Part shown: positions 52,511 to 60,491 of the stretch, one piece after another | Layout of the letters: every line of letters starts with the position of its first letter | Position numbering within the stretch: position 1 is the first letter of the stretch | Source: JBDIBB01 sp039812685 | GTDB taxonomy: Bacteria; Acidobacteriota; Vicinamibacteria; Vicinamibacterales; JAFNAJ01 | Length of the DNA stretch: 60,814 bases | Assembly: GCA_039812685.1 (NCBI GenBank) | Contig: JBDIBB010000004.1 | Span: 1-60,814 of the forward strand | Direction: 5' to 3' | Notes under the pieces: model-generated | The model's database searches: none | What the model was told of the DNA's origin: nothing | What the model saw: the letters and a program-made list of their open reading frames with translations, nothing else | Made by a program: the position numbers and the translations under genes

Positions 52511-53491
52511 TCATCGCTTGCGGGGCTTGCCGCCTGGCGGACGGCCACCCCCACGTGATGGACCGCCGCCGCTCGACGGTCTCCGTCCGGACGGTCGTCG
52601 GTCTCCACGTGGCGGTCCACCGCCTCCGGACTTCTTCCCGGGCGGCCGGCTGCTCCACGGTTTGCGCGGTCCCGCCGGCCGGCTGCCGCCAGAGGGTCCA
52701 TCACTCCGGCTCTTGCCTCCCGGGTGACCTCCACCAGTGGGTCGATTCCCCCAGGGTTTCCTCGGCGCCGGCGGGCCGCCCTCGCCCTTGGGTGTCCAGG
52801 GAATGCGCCCGCCTTCCCCGCGCGAGCTGCCGGGGTCGCGAGGTCGGGCCGGCCGGTCGCCCCACGGCTTGCGGGCGCCGCCGGGGCGGTCGCCGCCCCA
52901 CGGCTTGCGGTCGCCACTGCGTGGCGGGCCGCCCTCGCCCTTGGGTGTCCAGGGAATGCGCCCGCCTTCCCCGCGCGACCTGCCTGGGTCGCGAGGTCGG
53001 GCCGGCCGGTCGCCCCACGGCTGGCGGGCGCCGCCGGGACGATCGCCGCCCCACGGCTTGCGGTCGCCACTGCGTGGCGGACCGCCCTCCGGCCTGGGTT
53101 TCCAGGGAATCCGGCCGCCCTCGTCTCGCCCGGGCCCGGGATCGCGCGGCTCGGAAGCACCGGCCGGCTTGCCCCACCCGAACTTCCTCGCCATCTTCTG
53201 ACGGCGGACATCGCGCGGCACCTTGTACCGCTCGCGAGGGTCGCGGTGATCGCCGCCAGGCCGCCACTTCTGGTCGCGCTCGCGCGCCTGATCGCGCCGG
53301 AGGTCACGTTCCCGATCGGCCTCCTCGGGCGAGTCCCACAGGCGTCCCCGCTGGAACCACTTGATGGTGGCGTCGGGGTTCTGGCGCTGCAACTGCTTCA
53401 GCATCGGCAGCAGTTCGTCGCGCTGCGCGGCGCGAAAGGCCGTTGGGGCCTCGCCGAGCAGGATGGTCCAGTACGTGAAGCGAGGGGGCAT
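52511..53491 (-). CDS. Basic disordered Gly/Arg/Pro repeat protein with conserved N-terminus (hypothetical)
   Basis: 326 residues. An ordered N-terminal part of about 55 residues (MPPRFTYWTILLGEAPTAFR, then LKQLQRQNPDATIKWFQRG) precedes a charged helical linker (about 55-110). About 210 residues of low complexity follow, made of Arg/Gly/Pro/Lys with KPWG, GGRIPW and DRPARPRDPG units. Two and a half copies of a 51-residue repeat are visible. RGG-like basic composition suggests RNA or polyanion binding (inference). Known from Acidobacteria-type genomes as hypothetical; I cannot name a function. The repeats lie in a stretch also open on the other strand; the minus strand carries the sensible N-terminus. 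Confidence 0.75.
   Translation of the reverse strand: MPPRFTYWTILLGEAPTAFRAAQRDELLPMLKQLQRQNPDATIKWFQRGRLWDSPEEADRERDLRRDQARERDQKWRPGGDHRDPRERYKVPRDVRRQKMARKFGWGKPAGASEPRDPGPGRDEGGRIPWKPRPEGGPPRSGDRKPWGGDRPGGARQPWGDRPARPRDPGRSRGEGGRIPWTPKGEGGPPRSGDRKPWGGDRPGGARKPWGDRPARPRDPGSSRGEGGRIPWTPKGEGGPPAPRKPWGNRPTGGGHPGGKSRSDGPSGGSRPAGPRKPWSSRPPGKKSGGGGPPRGDRRPSGRRPSSGGGPSRGGGRPPGGKPRKR
52771..53150. repeat. 153-bp tandem repeat, about 2.5 copies
   Basis: Copies begin at 52771, 52924 and 53077, exactly 153 bp apart. The first two are nearly identical; the third is diverged and incomplete. The period is 51 codons, so the reading frame of the repeat protein is kept. Confidence 0.9.
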
Positions 53492-53525
53492 GCGGAAGCC
53501 TCGTCAGGTTGGCGGAAGAAGGCGA

Positions 53526-54941
53526 TCAGTCGGCGTTGGCCGCGGCCGGCTGGCCGTCGGGTCCCAGCCGTTTCAGTTTTTCCACCAGCGTCGTTCGCTT
53601 GAGGCCCAGCAGTTCGGCGGCCTGGCGCCTGTTGCCGCTCGTGCGATCGAGCGCCTGCCGGATGAGGGCTCGTTCGACGGAGGCCAGCACCTCGTCGAGA
53701 TCGAGGCCGTCGTCTGGCAGCGCCCACGCGAGCGGCGGCCGCGCGCCGGTGGCCGAGACGATCTCGGCCGGCAGCGCCGCCAGATCGATCTGCTGGCGAG
53801 CCGGGCTCAACGTGAACGCCCGCTCGACCACGTTCTCGAGCTGGCGCACGTTGCCGGGCCAGTCGTACGCCATCAGGTGGCGCAGGGCCTCCTGTGAGAA
53901 CGTCACGCCCGGACGAGCCGGACTGCACTCGCGCCCGAGGCGCTCGAGGAAGTGCTGCACGAGCAGCGGCACGTCCTCGCGCCGTTCCCTGAGGGGCGGC
54001 AGCGACACCTGGATGACGTTCAGGCGGTAGTAGAGATCCTCACGGAACCGCCCGTCGCGCACCATCCGCGGCAGGTCGGAGTTCGTGGCGGCGATGACGC
54101 GCACGTCGACGCGGATCGTGTTGGAGTCGCCGACGCGCTCGAACGCCCGTTCCTGCAGCACGCGCAACAGCCTGGCCTGCAGCGACGGGCTCATCGTCCC
54201 CACCTCGTCGAGCAGGAGCGTGCCGCGATGCGCCTGCTCGAAGCGGCCCTGCCGCTGCGCCAGCGCGCCGGTGAACGCGCCCCGCACGTGGCCGAAGAGC
54301 TCGGCTTCGAGGAGGGTCTCGGGGATGGCGCTGCAGTTGAGCGCGATGAACCGCTGCTGCTTGCGCGGGCTCGCCTGGTGGATGGCCCGGGCCACCACTT
54401 CCTTGCCCGTCCCGGTCTCTCCCGTGATCAGGATGGTCGAGCTCGTCGGCGCGACGGTGGAGATCAACGCCAGGAGATCGCGCATGGCGGCGCTGCGCCC
54501 GACGAGCCCTTCCACGCCGTAGCGCGCATCGAGCTGCTCGCGGAGGTAGCGGTTCTCAGCGCGCAGCTCGCGGCGCTCCAGCGCCGTTTGCAGCACGTGC
54601 CTCAGCTCATCGTACTGGAAGGGCTTGGTGATGAAGTCGGCCGCCCCTCGCCGGATGGCCTCCACCGCGTCCTTCACGGTCCCGTATCCGGTGACGACGA
54701 TGGCGGCGATGTCGGGATAGCGATCGAGGGCGGCGTCGAGCACGCGGCTGCCGTCGAGTCCGGGCAACCGGAGGTCGGTCACCAGCGCGTCGTAGGCGAA
54801 GCTCGACAGGCGGTCGATGGCCGCTTCGCCCGTGGGCACCTCGTCCACGGCGAACCCGTCGGTGGCGAGCCTGAGGGCGATCGCGCTGCGAAGCGCATCC
54901 TCGTCCTCCACCAGCAGCACGTGTCTCACGCGATCAACCAT
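53526..54941 (-). CDS. Sigma-54-dependent response regulator, NtrC family
   Basis: 471 residues: receiver domain about 1-120 with acidic pocket and phosphoacceptor Asp56 (VTDLRLPGLDG), AAA+ domain with Walker A GETGTGKE at 174-181 and the sigma-54 contact loop GAFTGA at 221-226, and a Fis-type HTH C-terminus (GNRRQAAELLGLKRTTLVEKL). It should activate sigma-54 promoters. Its kinase is not adjacent on the same strand; the hybrid kinase at 56.9-58.4 kb is a candidate. The C-terminal 15 residues are Ala/Pro-rich. Confidence 0.95.
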   Translation of the reverse strand: MVDRVRHVLLVEDEDALRSAIALRLATDGFAVDEVPTGEAAIDRLSSFAYDALVTDLRLPGLDGSRVLDAALDRYPDIAAIVVTGYGTVKDAVEAIRRGAADFITKPFQYDELRHVLQTALERRELRAENRYLREQLDARYGVEGLVGRSAAMRDLLALISTVAPTSSTILITGETGTGKEVVARAIHQASPRKQQRFIALNCSAIPETLLEAELFGHVRGAFTGALAQRQGRFEQAHRGTLLLDEVGTMSPSLQARLLRVLQERAFERVGDSNTIRVDVRVIAATNSDLPRMVRDGRFREDLYYRLNVIQVSLPPLRERREDVPLLVQHFLERLGRECSPARPGVTFSQEALRHLMAYDWPGNVRQLENVVERAFTLSPARQQIDLAALPAEIVSATGARPPLAWALPDDGLDLDEVLASVERALIRQALDRTSGNRRQAAELLGLKRTTLVEKLKRLGPDGQPAAANAD

Positions 54942-55123
54942 GCCCGTTCATGCGCCAGCATTTTGACAGTGGCGATCGACACGGTCAACGGCGCATGACC
55001 GCGGGACGTGACGATCCCGGCTACAGAGGCTGGCGCCAGCCGCCGATACGACGGGCTGAACCAGGACCGCGCGACTGGCACTCCGGTGTTCTCACCGTGC
55101 GGGCGCGGGCATCGGAAGAGCTC

Positions 55124-55339
55124 ATGATCGGCGATCGCCAGACCGTCTCGATAGTGGAAGCATGCCGCCAGGTCGGGGTGTCCCGCCGCACGATCTACAA
55201 CTGGATGGCGGGGGGAAAGGTCGAGTACGTGCGTACGGCCGGTGGCGCCGTTCGCATCTTCTCAGACACCCTGTGGCGTCGACCCGACGGGCAGGCGCCG
55301 CCGCGGCGGCCGGGCGGCGGGGCGATGGTCACGGAGTGA
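55124..55339 (+). CDS. Small HTH (excisionase/MerR-like) DNA-binding protein
   Basis: 71 residues. TVSIVEACRQVGVSRRTIYNWMAGGKVEYVRTAGG matches the short HTH_17 excisionase/MerR-like domain, followed by a basic tail. GGAAGAG lies just before the ATG. It is followed after 4 nt by the histidine-box protein, so they form a two-gene operon divergent from the NtrC-type gene. Target unknown; no integrase is present, so it is a regulator rather than a phage excisionase (inference). Confidence 0.8.
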   Translation: MIGDRQTVSIVEACRQVGVSRRTIYNWMAGGKVEYVRTAGGAVRIFSDTLWRRPDGQAPPRRPGGGAMVTE

Positions 55340-55343
55340 GGCC

Positions 55344-55619
55344 ATGCGCGGATTCAGTGCCTGGCCCGAGGATCTGATGATGGAAAGGAGGCCCGTGGTG
55401 GCCGGGCCCGACCTGCCCTCACTCATTCACCGGCTGAACAACCAGCTCGGGATCATCCTGGCCAACGCCGAGCTGCTCGAAGTGCAGATTACGGATCCTG
55501 CCCAGCGGGCCCGCGCGGCCCAGGTCGTCTCGAGTGCCCTCGACGCCATGGCCACCACGCGCGACCTGCGCACCCTGCTCAGCCTGATCGCCGCACGCTC
55601 CGACACCCCGTCTCCGTAG
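55344..55619 (+). CDS. Stand-alone histidine-box (DHp-like) protein without ATPase domain
   Basis: 91 residues. The core LIHRLNNQLGIILANAELLE (His29) resembles the H-box of NtrB- and hybrid-type kinases (H-x-L-N-N-x-L-x-x-I-L-x-N-x-E-L-L). A second helix follows (AQRARAAQVVSSALDAMATT), giving a two-helix DHp-like hairpin with no room for a GHKL ATPase. It could dimerise with or relay phosphate between kinases and receivers, but this is inference. An ATG at 55380 is an alternative start. Co-operonic with the HTH gene. Confidence 0.65.
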   Translation: MRGFSAWPEDLMMERRPVVAGPDLPSLIHRLNNQLGIILANAELLEVQITDPAQRARAAQVVSSALDAMATTRDLRTLLSLIAARSDTPSP

Positions 55620-56034
55620 TCATTTTCCGCACGTCCCACACGGGCCCGATCCCGGGCGCCGCGTGGCTGGCCGGTCCTGCGGCGTGTCGTGCGCCGCGCC
55701 TGGCGCGAGGGTCGTCGCACGGGACGTGCGGTGGTCGAAACTCCTGCCAGATATGTCAACAACCCGTCAGGTCTGAGATGGGAGAGTCAACGATTTGGCG
55801 CACCCTTGCCCGGGTTTCCACACGATTGCACACTTCTGCTCCCTTTGCCCTCTGCCTCATAAGATACTGAAAATACAGGGTTTGCCTGATTTGACCCGCC
55901 GCGGCGTGTGTTGAATCCGCACAAGTGCCCGTCGATGGTACCGGCCTTGCCATTCAGGGGGACGCCAGGCGTTCTACCGGGTGTCCGAACAGGCGAGACG
56001 CGACGTAGGCACGACCCACGGACGGGAGCGAACG
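55620..56034. other. Intergenic region before the sigma factor gene
   Basis: 415 bp with no supported gene. The 3' part (about 55840-55900) is clearly A+T-richer than its neighbours, suggesting a promoter, but I found no well-spaced sigma-70, FliA-type or sigma-54 element. Confidence 0.35.
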
Positions 56035-56922
56035 ATGCAGCGGCAACCAGTTACCGAGGCGCAGCGGGAGCAGATCACGGCGGCCCTTCCCTTCGTGGAG
56101 ACCCTCGCCCGGCGCGTAGCCTCCTCCATGCCGAACTCCATCGACCTGAGCGACCTCGTGCAGGACGGCATGATCGGGCTCATCGACGCGGCGCATCGTT
56201 ACGACGAGAGCCGTGGCATCAAGTTCGAGACCTTTGCGGAGCGGCGCGTCCGCGGGGCGATGATCGATGCGCTGCGCCGCGACGCCTGGCCGCGGGGCGT
56301 GCGCCGGATGCGGCGCCGGCTGGAGTCGGCGCGTGAGGAACTGCGCCGCGAACTGGGTCACGAGCCGTCGGTGGCCGATCTCGCCGCGCGCGTGGGTTCC
56401 GACGAAGCGCGCCTGAACCGCACGATCGTGCGCATCAACACCATCGAGTCGACGTCGCCGATGGCGACCGCCGACCAGACCGACGAGAGCATGCTGCCGC
56501 CGGTGCTGGTGCCGTCCGAGCCGCCGTCACCCGAGCGTGCCTACGAACAGGTGGAAGTGCGGGAGCGGGTGCGTGCGGCCATGGCGCAGCTCCCGGCGCG
56601 CGAGCGGCGCATCATCGGCCTCTATTACTTCCGCGAGGTGACGATGAAGCAGATCGGCGCGGCGATCGGCGTGAACGAGTCGCGTGTCTCGCAGTTGCAC
56701 GCGCGCGCCATGCAGCGGCTGCGCAAGGTACTTGGCGCGACCGCTGACGCGCCGGTGGCCACCCCGGTCATGCCATTTGCCGCCGTCGGCCGCAAGCAGA
56801 TGGCCAGGGCGACGCTCGACGGGGTGACGATGGCCGCGCGCCCCGAGGTGGCGGTGGCGGCCGATGCCCCGCGTGCTATGCGAGCACTTCGCGAGCGGCG
56901 CGCAGCAGGTCGGCCAGCCTGA
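56035..56922 (+). CDS. Sigma-70 family factor, FliA/WhiG type
   Basis: 295 residues. Region 2 includes NSIDLSDLVQDGMIGLIDAAHRYDES and FETFAERRVRGAMIDALR, which is the FliA/WhiG/SigB group pattern; region 3 follows (ELGHEPSVADLAARVG) and region 4 has PARERRIIGLYYFREVTMKQIG and a HTH with NESRVSQLHARAMQRL. A non-conserved C-terminal tail of about 50 residues overlaps the convergent histidine kinase by 47 nt. ATG 56035 has GGGAG 6 nt upstream; the frame is open to 55981. No flagellar or anti-sigma gene is adjacent, so the regulon is unknown. Confidence 0.9.
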   Translation: MQRQPVTEAQREQITAALPFVETLARRVASSMPNSIDLSDLVQDGMIGLIDAAHRYDESRGIKFETFAERRVRGAMIDALRRDAWPRGVRRMRRRLESAREELRRELGHEPSVADLAARVGSDEARLNRTIVRINTIESTSPMATADQTDESMLPPVLVPSEPPSPERAYEQVEVRERVRAAMAQLPARERRIIGLYYFREVTMKQIGAAIGVNESRVSQLHARAMQRLRKVLGATADAPVATPVMPFAAVGRKQMARATLDGVTMAARPEVAVAADAPRAMRALRERRAAGRPA

Positions 56923-58414
56923 AGGGTTTGGTCAGCCAGCGACAGCCGCTCTCCTCGAGGAAGCGCTCGGCGTCGGTGCCGGCCACGTCGCCGGTGACGA
57001 AGATGACGCGCGTGGCGAGGCCTGGCAGGCTGGCCGCGAGGGCGCGGTAGAAGGCCGGACCGTCGAGCCTCGGCATACGCAGATCGCAGATCACCAGGTC
57101 GAACGGCTGCGCGCGCGTCAGTTCGATCGCGGCCTGTCCGTCGGCCGCCCGCTCCACGACGAACCCCTCCTCGGTCAACGCGGCCGCCACGGCCTCGGCC
57201 AGCTTCGGCTCGTCGTCGGCGAGCAGCACCCGCGCGCCGCCTCCGGCGTTGCGAGGCTCGGGGACCGGCCTCGGGATCGGCAGACGCGCCCGTGCGGCGG
57301 CGGCCGGCAACTCCACGAAGAACGACGCGCCGCCACCGTCCTGTGCGGTGGCCCGCAGGCCCCCGCCGTGGTCCTCGACGATGGCGTAGGCCACCGTCAG
57401 GCCGAGCCCCGTGCCCTCCCCGGCGCCCTTCGTGGTGAAGAAGGGATCGAACACTCGCGCCAGCGTCTCGTCGGGCAGCCCGGGCCCATCGTCGTTCACC
57501 TCGATGACGACGATGTCGCGATCGGGCGGCTGCCAACTGCGCATGACGAGCGTCCCGCGGCCGTGTGCCGACACCATCGCCTGCTCGGCGTTGATCACGA
57601 GGTTCAGCAGCACCTGCTGCAACTGATGAGGATCGGCGAAGACGGGGGGCAGCCCGGCGGCGAGTGCGTCGATGGCGGTCACGTTGGCGAGCCGTTGTTC
57701 GTAGGCGCGCAGTGCGAGCGTGTCGCGCACCACCCGGTTGACGTCGACCATGGTGCGCGTGGTGTGGCGCTTGCGCGCGAAGGTCAGCAGGCTGCGGACG
57801 ATGCGGGCCGCACGTTCCGCCTCACCGAGGATCGTGGTGACGGCCTGGCGCACCTCACCCTCGAGCGGGCGAAGAGCGAGCCGCTCGGCGGAGGTGAGGA
57901 TGGTCGCCAGGGGGTTGTTGAGTTCGTGCGCGACGCCGGAGATCGTCCGGCCGAGGGCCGCGAGTTTCTCCGCCTGCAGCAACTGCTGGTGCAGGTCGCG
58001 CGTCTGGTCGTCGAGGCGCTTGCGCTCGGTGACGTCACGCAGCACGGCCCAGGTGCGCATCGACCGGGCGCCGTCCGACACCAGCGCCGCGGCGGTGAGT
58101 TCCACCCACACGAGCGATCCGTCGACGCGCCGCAGGCGCAGCAGCAGGTCGCGCACGCCGCCGTCGCGGGCGAGTTGATCGATCAACGCCTGGCGAACGG
58201 GCGGATCGGGGAACCGGTCGATCGACAGCGGCCTGACGTCGGCGTCGGCCGCCTCGGCGGCGTACCCGAACATGATGCGCAGGTGGGCGTTGGCGCGCGC
58301 GGTGACGTCACCATCGCCGGCCACCCACCCTTCGTAGACCCCGAGTGGGAGGCTGTCGAACAGCCTTCCGGCCGGGGCGTCGTCTCGCGCGACGGGAGGG
58401 CCGGTGTCTGCCAT
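56876..58414 (-). CDS. Hybrid histidine kinase: PAS, HisKA, HATPase, C-terminal receiver
   Basis: About 512 residues, soluble. PAS-type sensor about 15-130, DHp with His163 in GVAHELNNPLATI, GHKL ATPase with N-box NLVINAEQAM and G-box GEGTGLGLTVAYAIV, and a C-terminal receiver with Asp about 444 (VICDLRMPRLDGP). No TM segments or signal, so it senses a cytoplasmic cue. A receiver after the kinase core suggests phosphorelay or self-control. Convergent with and overlapping the sigma factor gene; candidate partner for the NtrC-type regulator or the His-box protein. Confidence 0.93.
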   Translation of the reverse strand: MADTGPPVARDDAPAGRLFDSLPLGVYEGWVAGDGDVTARANAHLRIMFGYAAEAADADVRPLSIDRFPDPPVRQALIDQLARDGGVRDLLLRLRRVDGSLVWVELTAAALVSDGARSMRTWAVLRDVTERKRLDDQTRDLHQQLLQAEKLAALGRTISGVAHELNNPLATILTSAERLALRPLEGEVRQAVTTILGEAERAARIVRSLLTFARKRHTTRTMVDVNRVVRDTLALRAYEQRLANVTAIDALAAGLPPVFADPHQLQQVLLNLVINAEQAMVSAHGRGTLVMRSWQPPDRDIVVIEVNDDGPGLPDETLARVFDPFFTTKGAGEGTGLGLTVAYAIVEDHGGGLRATAQDGGGASFFVELPAAAARARLPIPRPVPEPRNAGGGARVLLADDEPKLAEAVAAALTEEGFVVERAADGQAAIELTRAQPFDLVICDLRMPRLDGPAFYRALAASLPGLATRVIFVTGDVAGTDAERFLEESGCRWLTKPFRLADLLRAAREVLA

Positions 58415-58585
58415 GGTGGATCGCGGAACGGAACCGGGACGGCCCGACGACCGTCGGGAGAGGCTACCAGTCCCGAGAGCGCTTGGGTAGGGGCGGGGTT
58501 CTGGGGCGAGGGCTGTCGTCGGGCCGGGCTTCCAGCCTCCCGGACGAGTGTCGGTTGTCGCGGCGGCGGGTCTGATGGCCAGCGG

Positions 58586-58619
58586 GTGTAAACTACACGA
58601 CTGCGATTACCGATAGAAT
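58586..58619 (+). promoter_or_regulatory. Candidate promoter/operator of the CsgG-family gene
   Basis: TAGAAT at 58614-58619 resembles a -10 box about 70 nt before the ATG. The -35 region is covered by the inverted repeat GTGTA-AAC-TACAC (58586-58598), which might be a regulator site. No clean -35 is visible. Confidence 0.35.
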
Positions 58620-58690
58620 GACGGTCTGCTTCCCACAGGCTCGCCTGGGCGGCGAGACGTCGCCTCAGGTCACGGAGGAGGTCCGGTTCC

Positions 58691-59410
58691 ATGCGTACGT
58701 TCACGTCTCGACTGATGGTGGCGACTGCGGCGCTGCTGACGATGGTCAGCGTTGCGCCGGCGTTCGCCCAGGCCCGATCGTCACGGCCGACCGTGGCGGT
58801 GCTGGACCTGGACTTCGCAGCCGTCCAACGATGGTGGGAAGGGAACTGGGACGTCGGCAAGGGCGTCGCCGATCTCATCGTCGATGAACTGGTGAACGAC
58901 GGCTCCTACCGCGTGATCGAGCGCAAGCGTCTCGATGCGCTGCTGGCCGAGCAGAACTTCTCGAACAGCGACCGAGCCGAGCCCAATGCGGCCATGGTTG
59001 CGAGCATGGGCAAGATGCTCGGCGTGAAGTACCTGATCGTCGGTTCGCTCACGAAGTTCGGCACCGAGAACAAGAAGGTGGGCATCGGCGGCGGCGGCTG
59101 GGGTATCGGCGCGCTGGGCGGCGCCAGGATCGGTACCTCCAAGGGCAAGGCCAACGTCGCGGTGACGATGCGCATCATCGACACCAGCACGGGCGAGATT
59201 CTCGCCAGCGCCAAGGGTGAGGGGACGTCCTCGCGCAGCGGCCTGCTGCTCGGCGGCGGCGGCGGTCACTGGGCCGGCGGCGGCGGTGGTGAAATCAGCA
59301 TGGGCTCGACCGACTTCCGGGAGACCATTCTCGGAGAGGCCACCGACAAGGCCGTGAAAGAGGTCGTGGCCAGGCTCGTCGCCGCCAAGGATCGCCTCGG
59401 CTCGAACTGA
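58691..59410 (+). CDS. CsgG/HfaB-family exported protein
   Basis: 239 residues with a Sec signal peptide (about 1-26, ending AFAQ). The mature part begins with PTVAVLDLDF and continues with GKGVADLIVDELVND, YRVIERKRLDALLAEQ and VKYLIVGSLTKFG, the pattern of CsgG-family proteins. Two Gly-rich loops stand out (about 128-150 and 182-202, GLLLGGGGGHWAGGGGGE). Unlike curli CsgG it has no lipobox Cys after the signal, so it may be a periplasmic relative rather than a secretion pore. No csgA/B/E/F is nearby. Confidence 0.82.
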   Translation: MRTFTSRLMVATAALLTMVSVAPAFAQARSSRPTVAVLDLDFAAVQRWWEGNWDVGKGVADLIVDELVNDGSYRVIERKRLDALLAEQNFSNSDRAEPNAAMVASMGKMLGVKYLIVGSLTKFGTENKKVGIGGGGWGIGALGGARIGTSKGKANVAVTMRIIDTSTGEILASAKGEGTSSRSGLLLGGGGGHWAGGGGGEISMGSTDFRETILGEATDKAVKEVVARLVAAKDRLGSN

Positions 59411-59420
59411 CGTCTTTCTC

Positions 59421-59455
59421 CCGGGCGGCAGCCGATGACGTCGGGTGCCGCCCGG
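59421..59455 (+). terminator. GC-rich hairpin after the CsgG-family gene
   Basis: A perfect 10-bp stem (CCGGGCGGCA with TGCCGCCCGG) and a 15-nt loop, 10 nt after the stop codon. There is no T-tract behind it, so termination efficiency is uncertain. Confidence 0.5.
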
Positions 59456-59484
59456 TGTACTCTGGCGGGTGCCCTCGCCGGGCC

Positions 59485-60444
59485 GTGGACTGGCGCGCCG
59501 CGCCGGAGCGCGCGGGCTGGCGTGGTCTCAGCCGGGACATCCTCTTGGGACCGCCGCCCGCCGCCTACCTCGCCTGGGTTGCCATCTGCGTGATCTGGGG
59601 TACCTCCTACCTCGCGATCAAGATCGCGCTCGAGACGGTCTCTCCGCTGCTCATCACCGGTCTCCGCTATGCCGCGGCCGGCGCGTTGCTGATGGTCTGG
59701 GTCGTGGCCCGGCGCCAGCCCCTGCCGTCCCGGCGCGACTGGCCGGGGCTGGTCGCCGTCGGCCTGCTCATGTTCGCCGTGGGCAACGGCCTGCTCGTCG
59801 CGGCCGAGCAATCGGTGCCGTCCGGCCTGACGGCGGTGCTCGTGGCGACCACGCCGTTCTGGATGGTTGGCGTGGAAGGCCGTCTCGAGGGCGGCGAGCG
59901 CATCACGCGACGGCAGTGGCTGGGGCTCGGCGTGGGTTTCGGGGGCATCCTGCTGCTGGTGTGGCCGGAGATCTTCACGGGCCACGGCGTGAGCTGGACG
60001 TTTGCCGCTGGCGTCGTCGCGCTGCAGGTGGCCTGTCTGGGCTGGGCCGTGGGGTCGTCGTTCGGGAGGCGGCAGGCGATGGCGGCCTCGCCCTCGCAGG
60101 CCTCGGCGGCGCAGATGCTCTCGGCAGGCCTCGTCATGCTGGCGCTGGCCACCGCCGCCGGTGACTGGGGCGTGCTCGGACTGGCGAGTCCGCGATCGCT
60201 GCTGGCGCTTCTCTACCTGACGCTCGTGGCCAGCCTGGCGGCGTTCGTGGCCTATACGTACGCGCTGATGCACCTGCCGACGTCGTTCGTCTCGTTGTAC
60301 GCCTACATCAACCCGATCGTGGCCGTGGGGCTGGGCGCGGCGCTTGCCGGAGAGCCCTTCACACCCCGCGTCGCCGTGGCGATGGGCGTCATCCTCGTGT
60401 CCACCGCCATCGTCTCGAGCAGCCGGGGAGAGACGGTGCGCTGA
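59485..60444 (+). CDS. EamA/DMT-family transporter
   Basis: 319 residues with about ten TM helices in two EamA repeats. The first repeat starts with AWVAICVIWGTSYLAIKIAL and the second has LYAYINPIVAVGLGA, typical of drug/metabolite transporters. Substrate unknown. The start is uncertain: GTG 59455 overlaps the hairpin, so I used GTG 59485, but a TTG near the first helix is also possible. No strong ribosome site marks either. Confidence 0.85.
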   Translation: MDWRAAPERAGWRGLSRDILLGPPPAAYLAWVAICVIWGTSYLAIKIALETVSPLLITGLRYAAAGALLMVWVVARRQPLPSRRDWPGLVAVGLLMFAVGNGLLVAAEQSVPSGLTAVLVATTPFWMVGVEGRLEGGERITRRQWLGLGVGFGGILLLVWPEIFTGHGVSWTFAAGVVALQVACLGWAVGSSFGRRQAMAASPSQASAAQMLSAGLVMLALATAAGDWGVLGLASPRSLLALLYLTLVASLAAFVAYTYALMHLPTSFVSLYAYINPIVAVGLGAALAGEPFTPRVAVAMGVILVSTAIVSSSRGETVR

Positions 60445-60491
60445 GCCGCCGGTCCGCCTCTTCGGATACCGTCTCGGACAGGAGCCCCGCG

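Noticed and set aside
52771..53150. Regular repeats considered as a CRISPR array or intergenic satellite
   Set aside because: Period is 153 bp with no unique spacers, and it is a multiple of three inside a coding frame.
55075..55091. Sigma-54-like TGGCAC before the HTH gene
   Set aside because: The -24 half is good but no TTGC follows at the right distance.
55796..55812. Sigma-54 promoter before the sigma factor gene (TTTGGCGCACCCTTGCC)
   Set aside because: The spacing between the GG and GC dinucleotides is 9 bp rather than the required 10.
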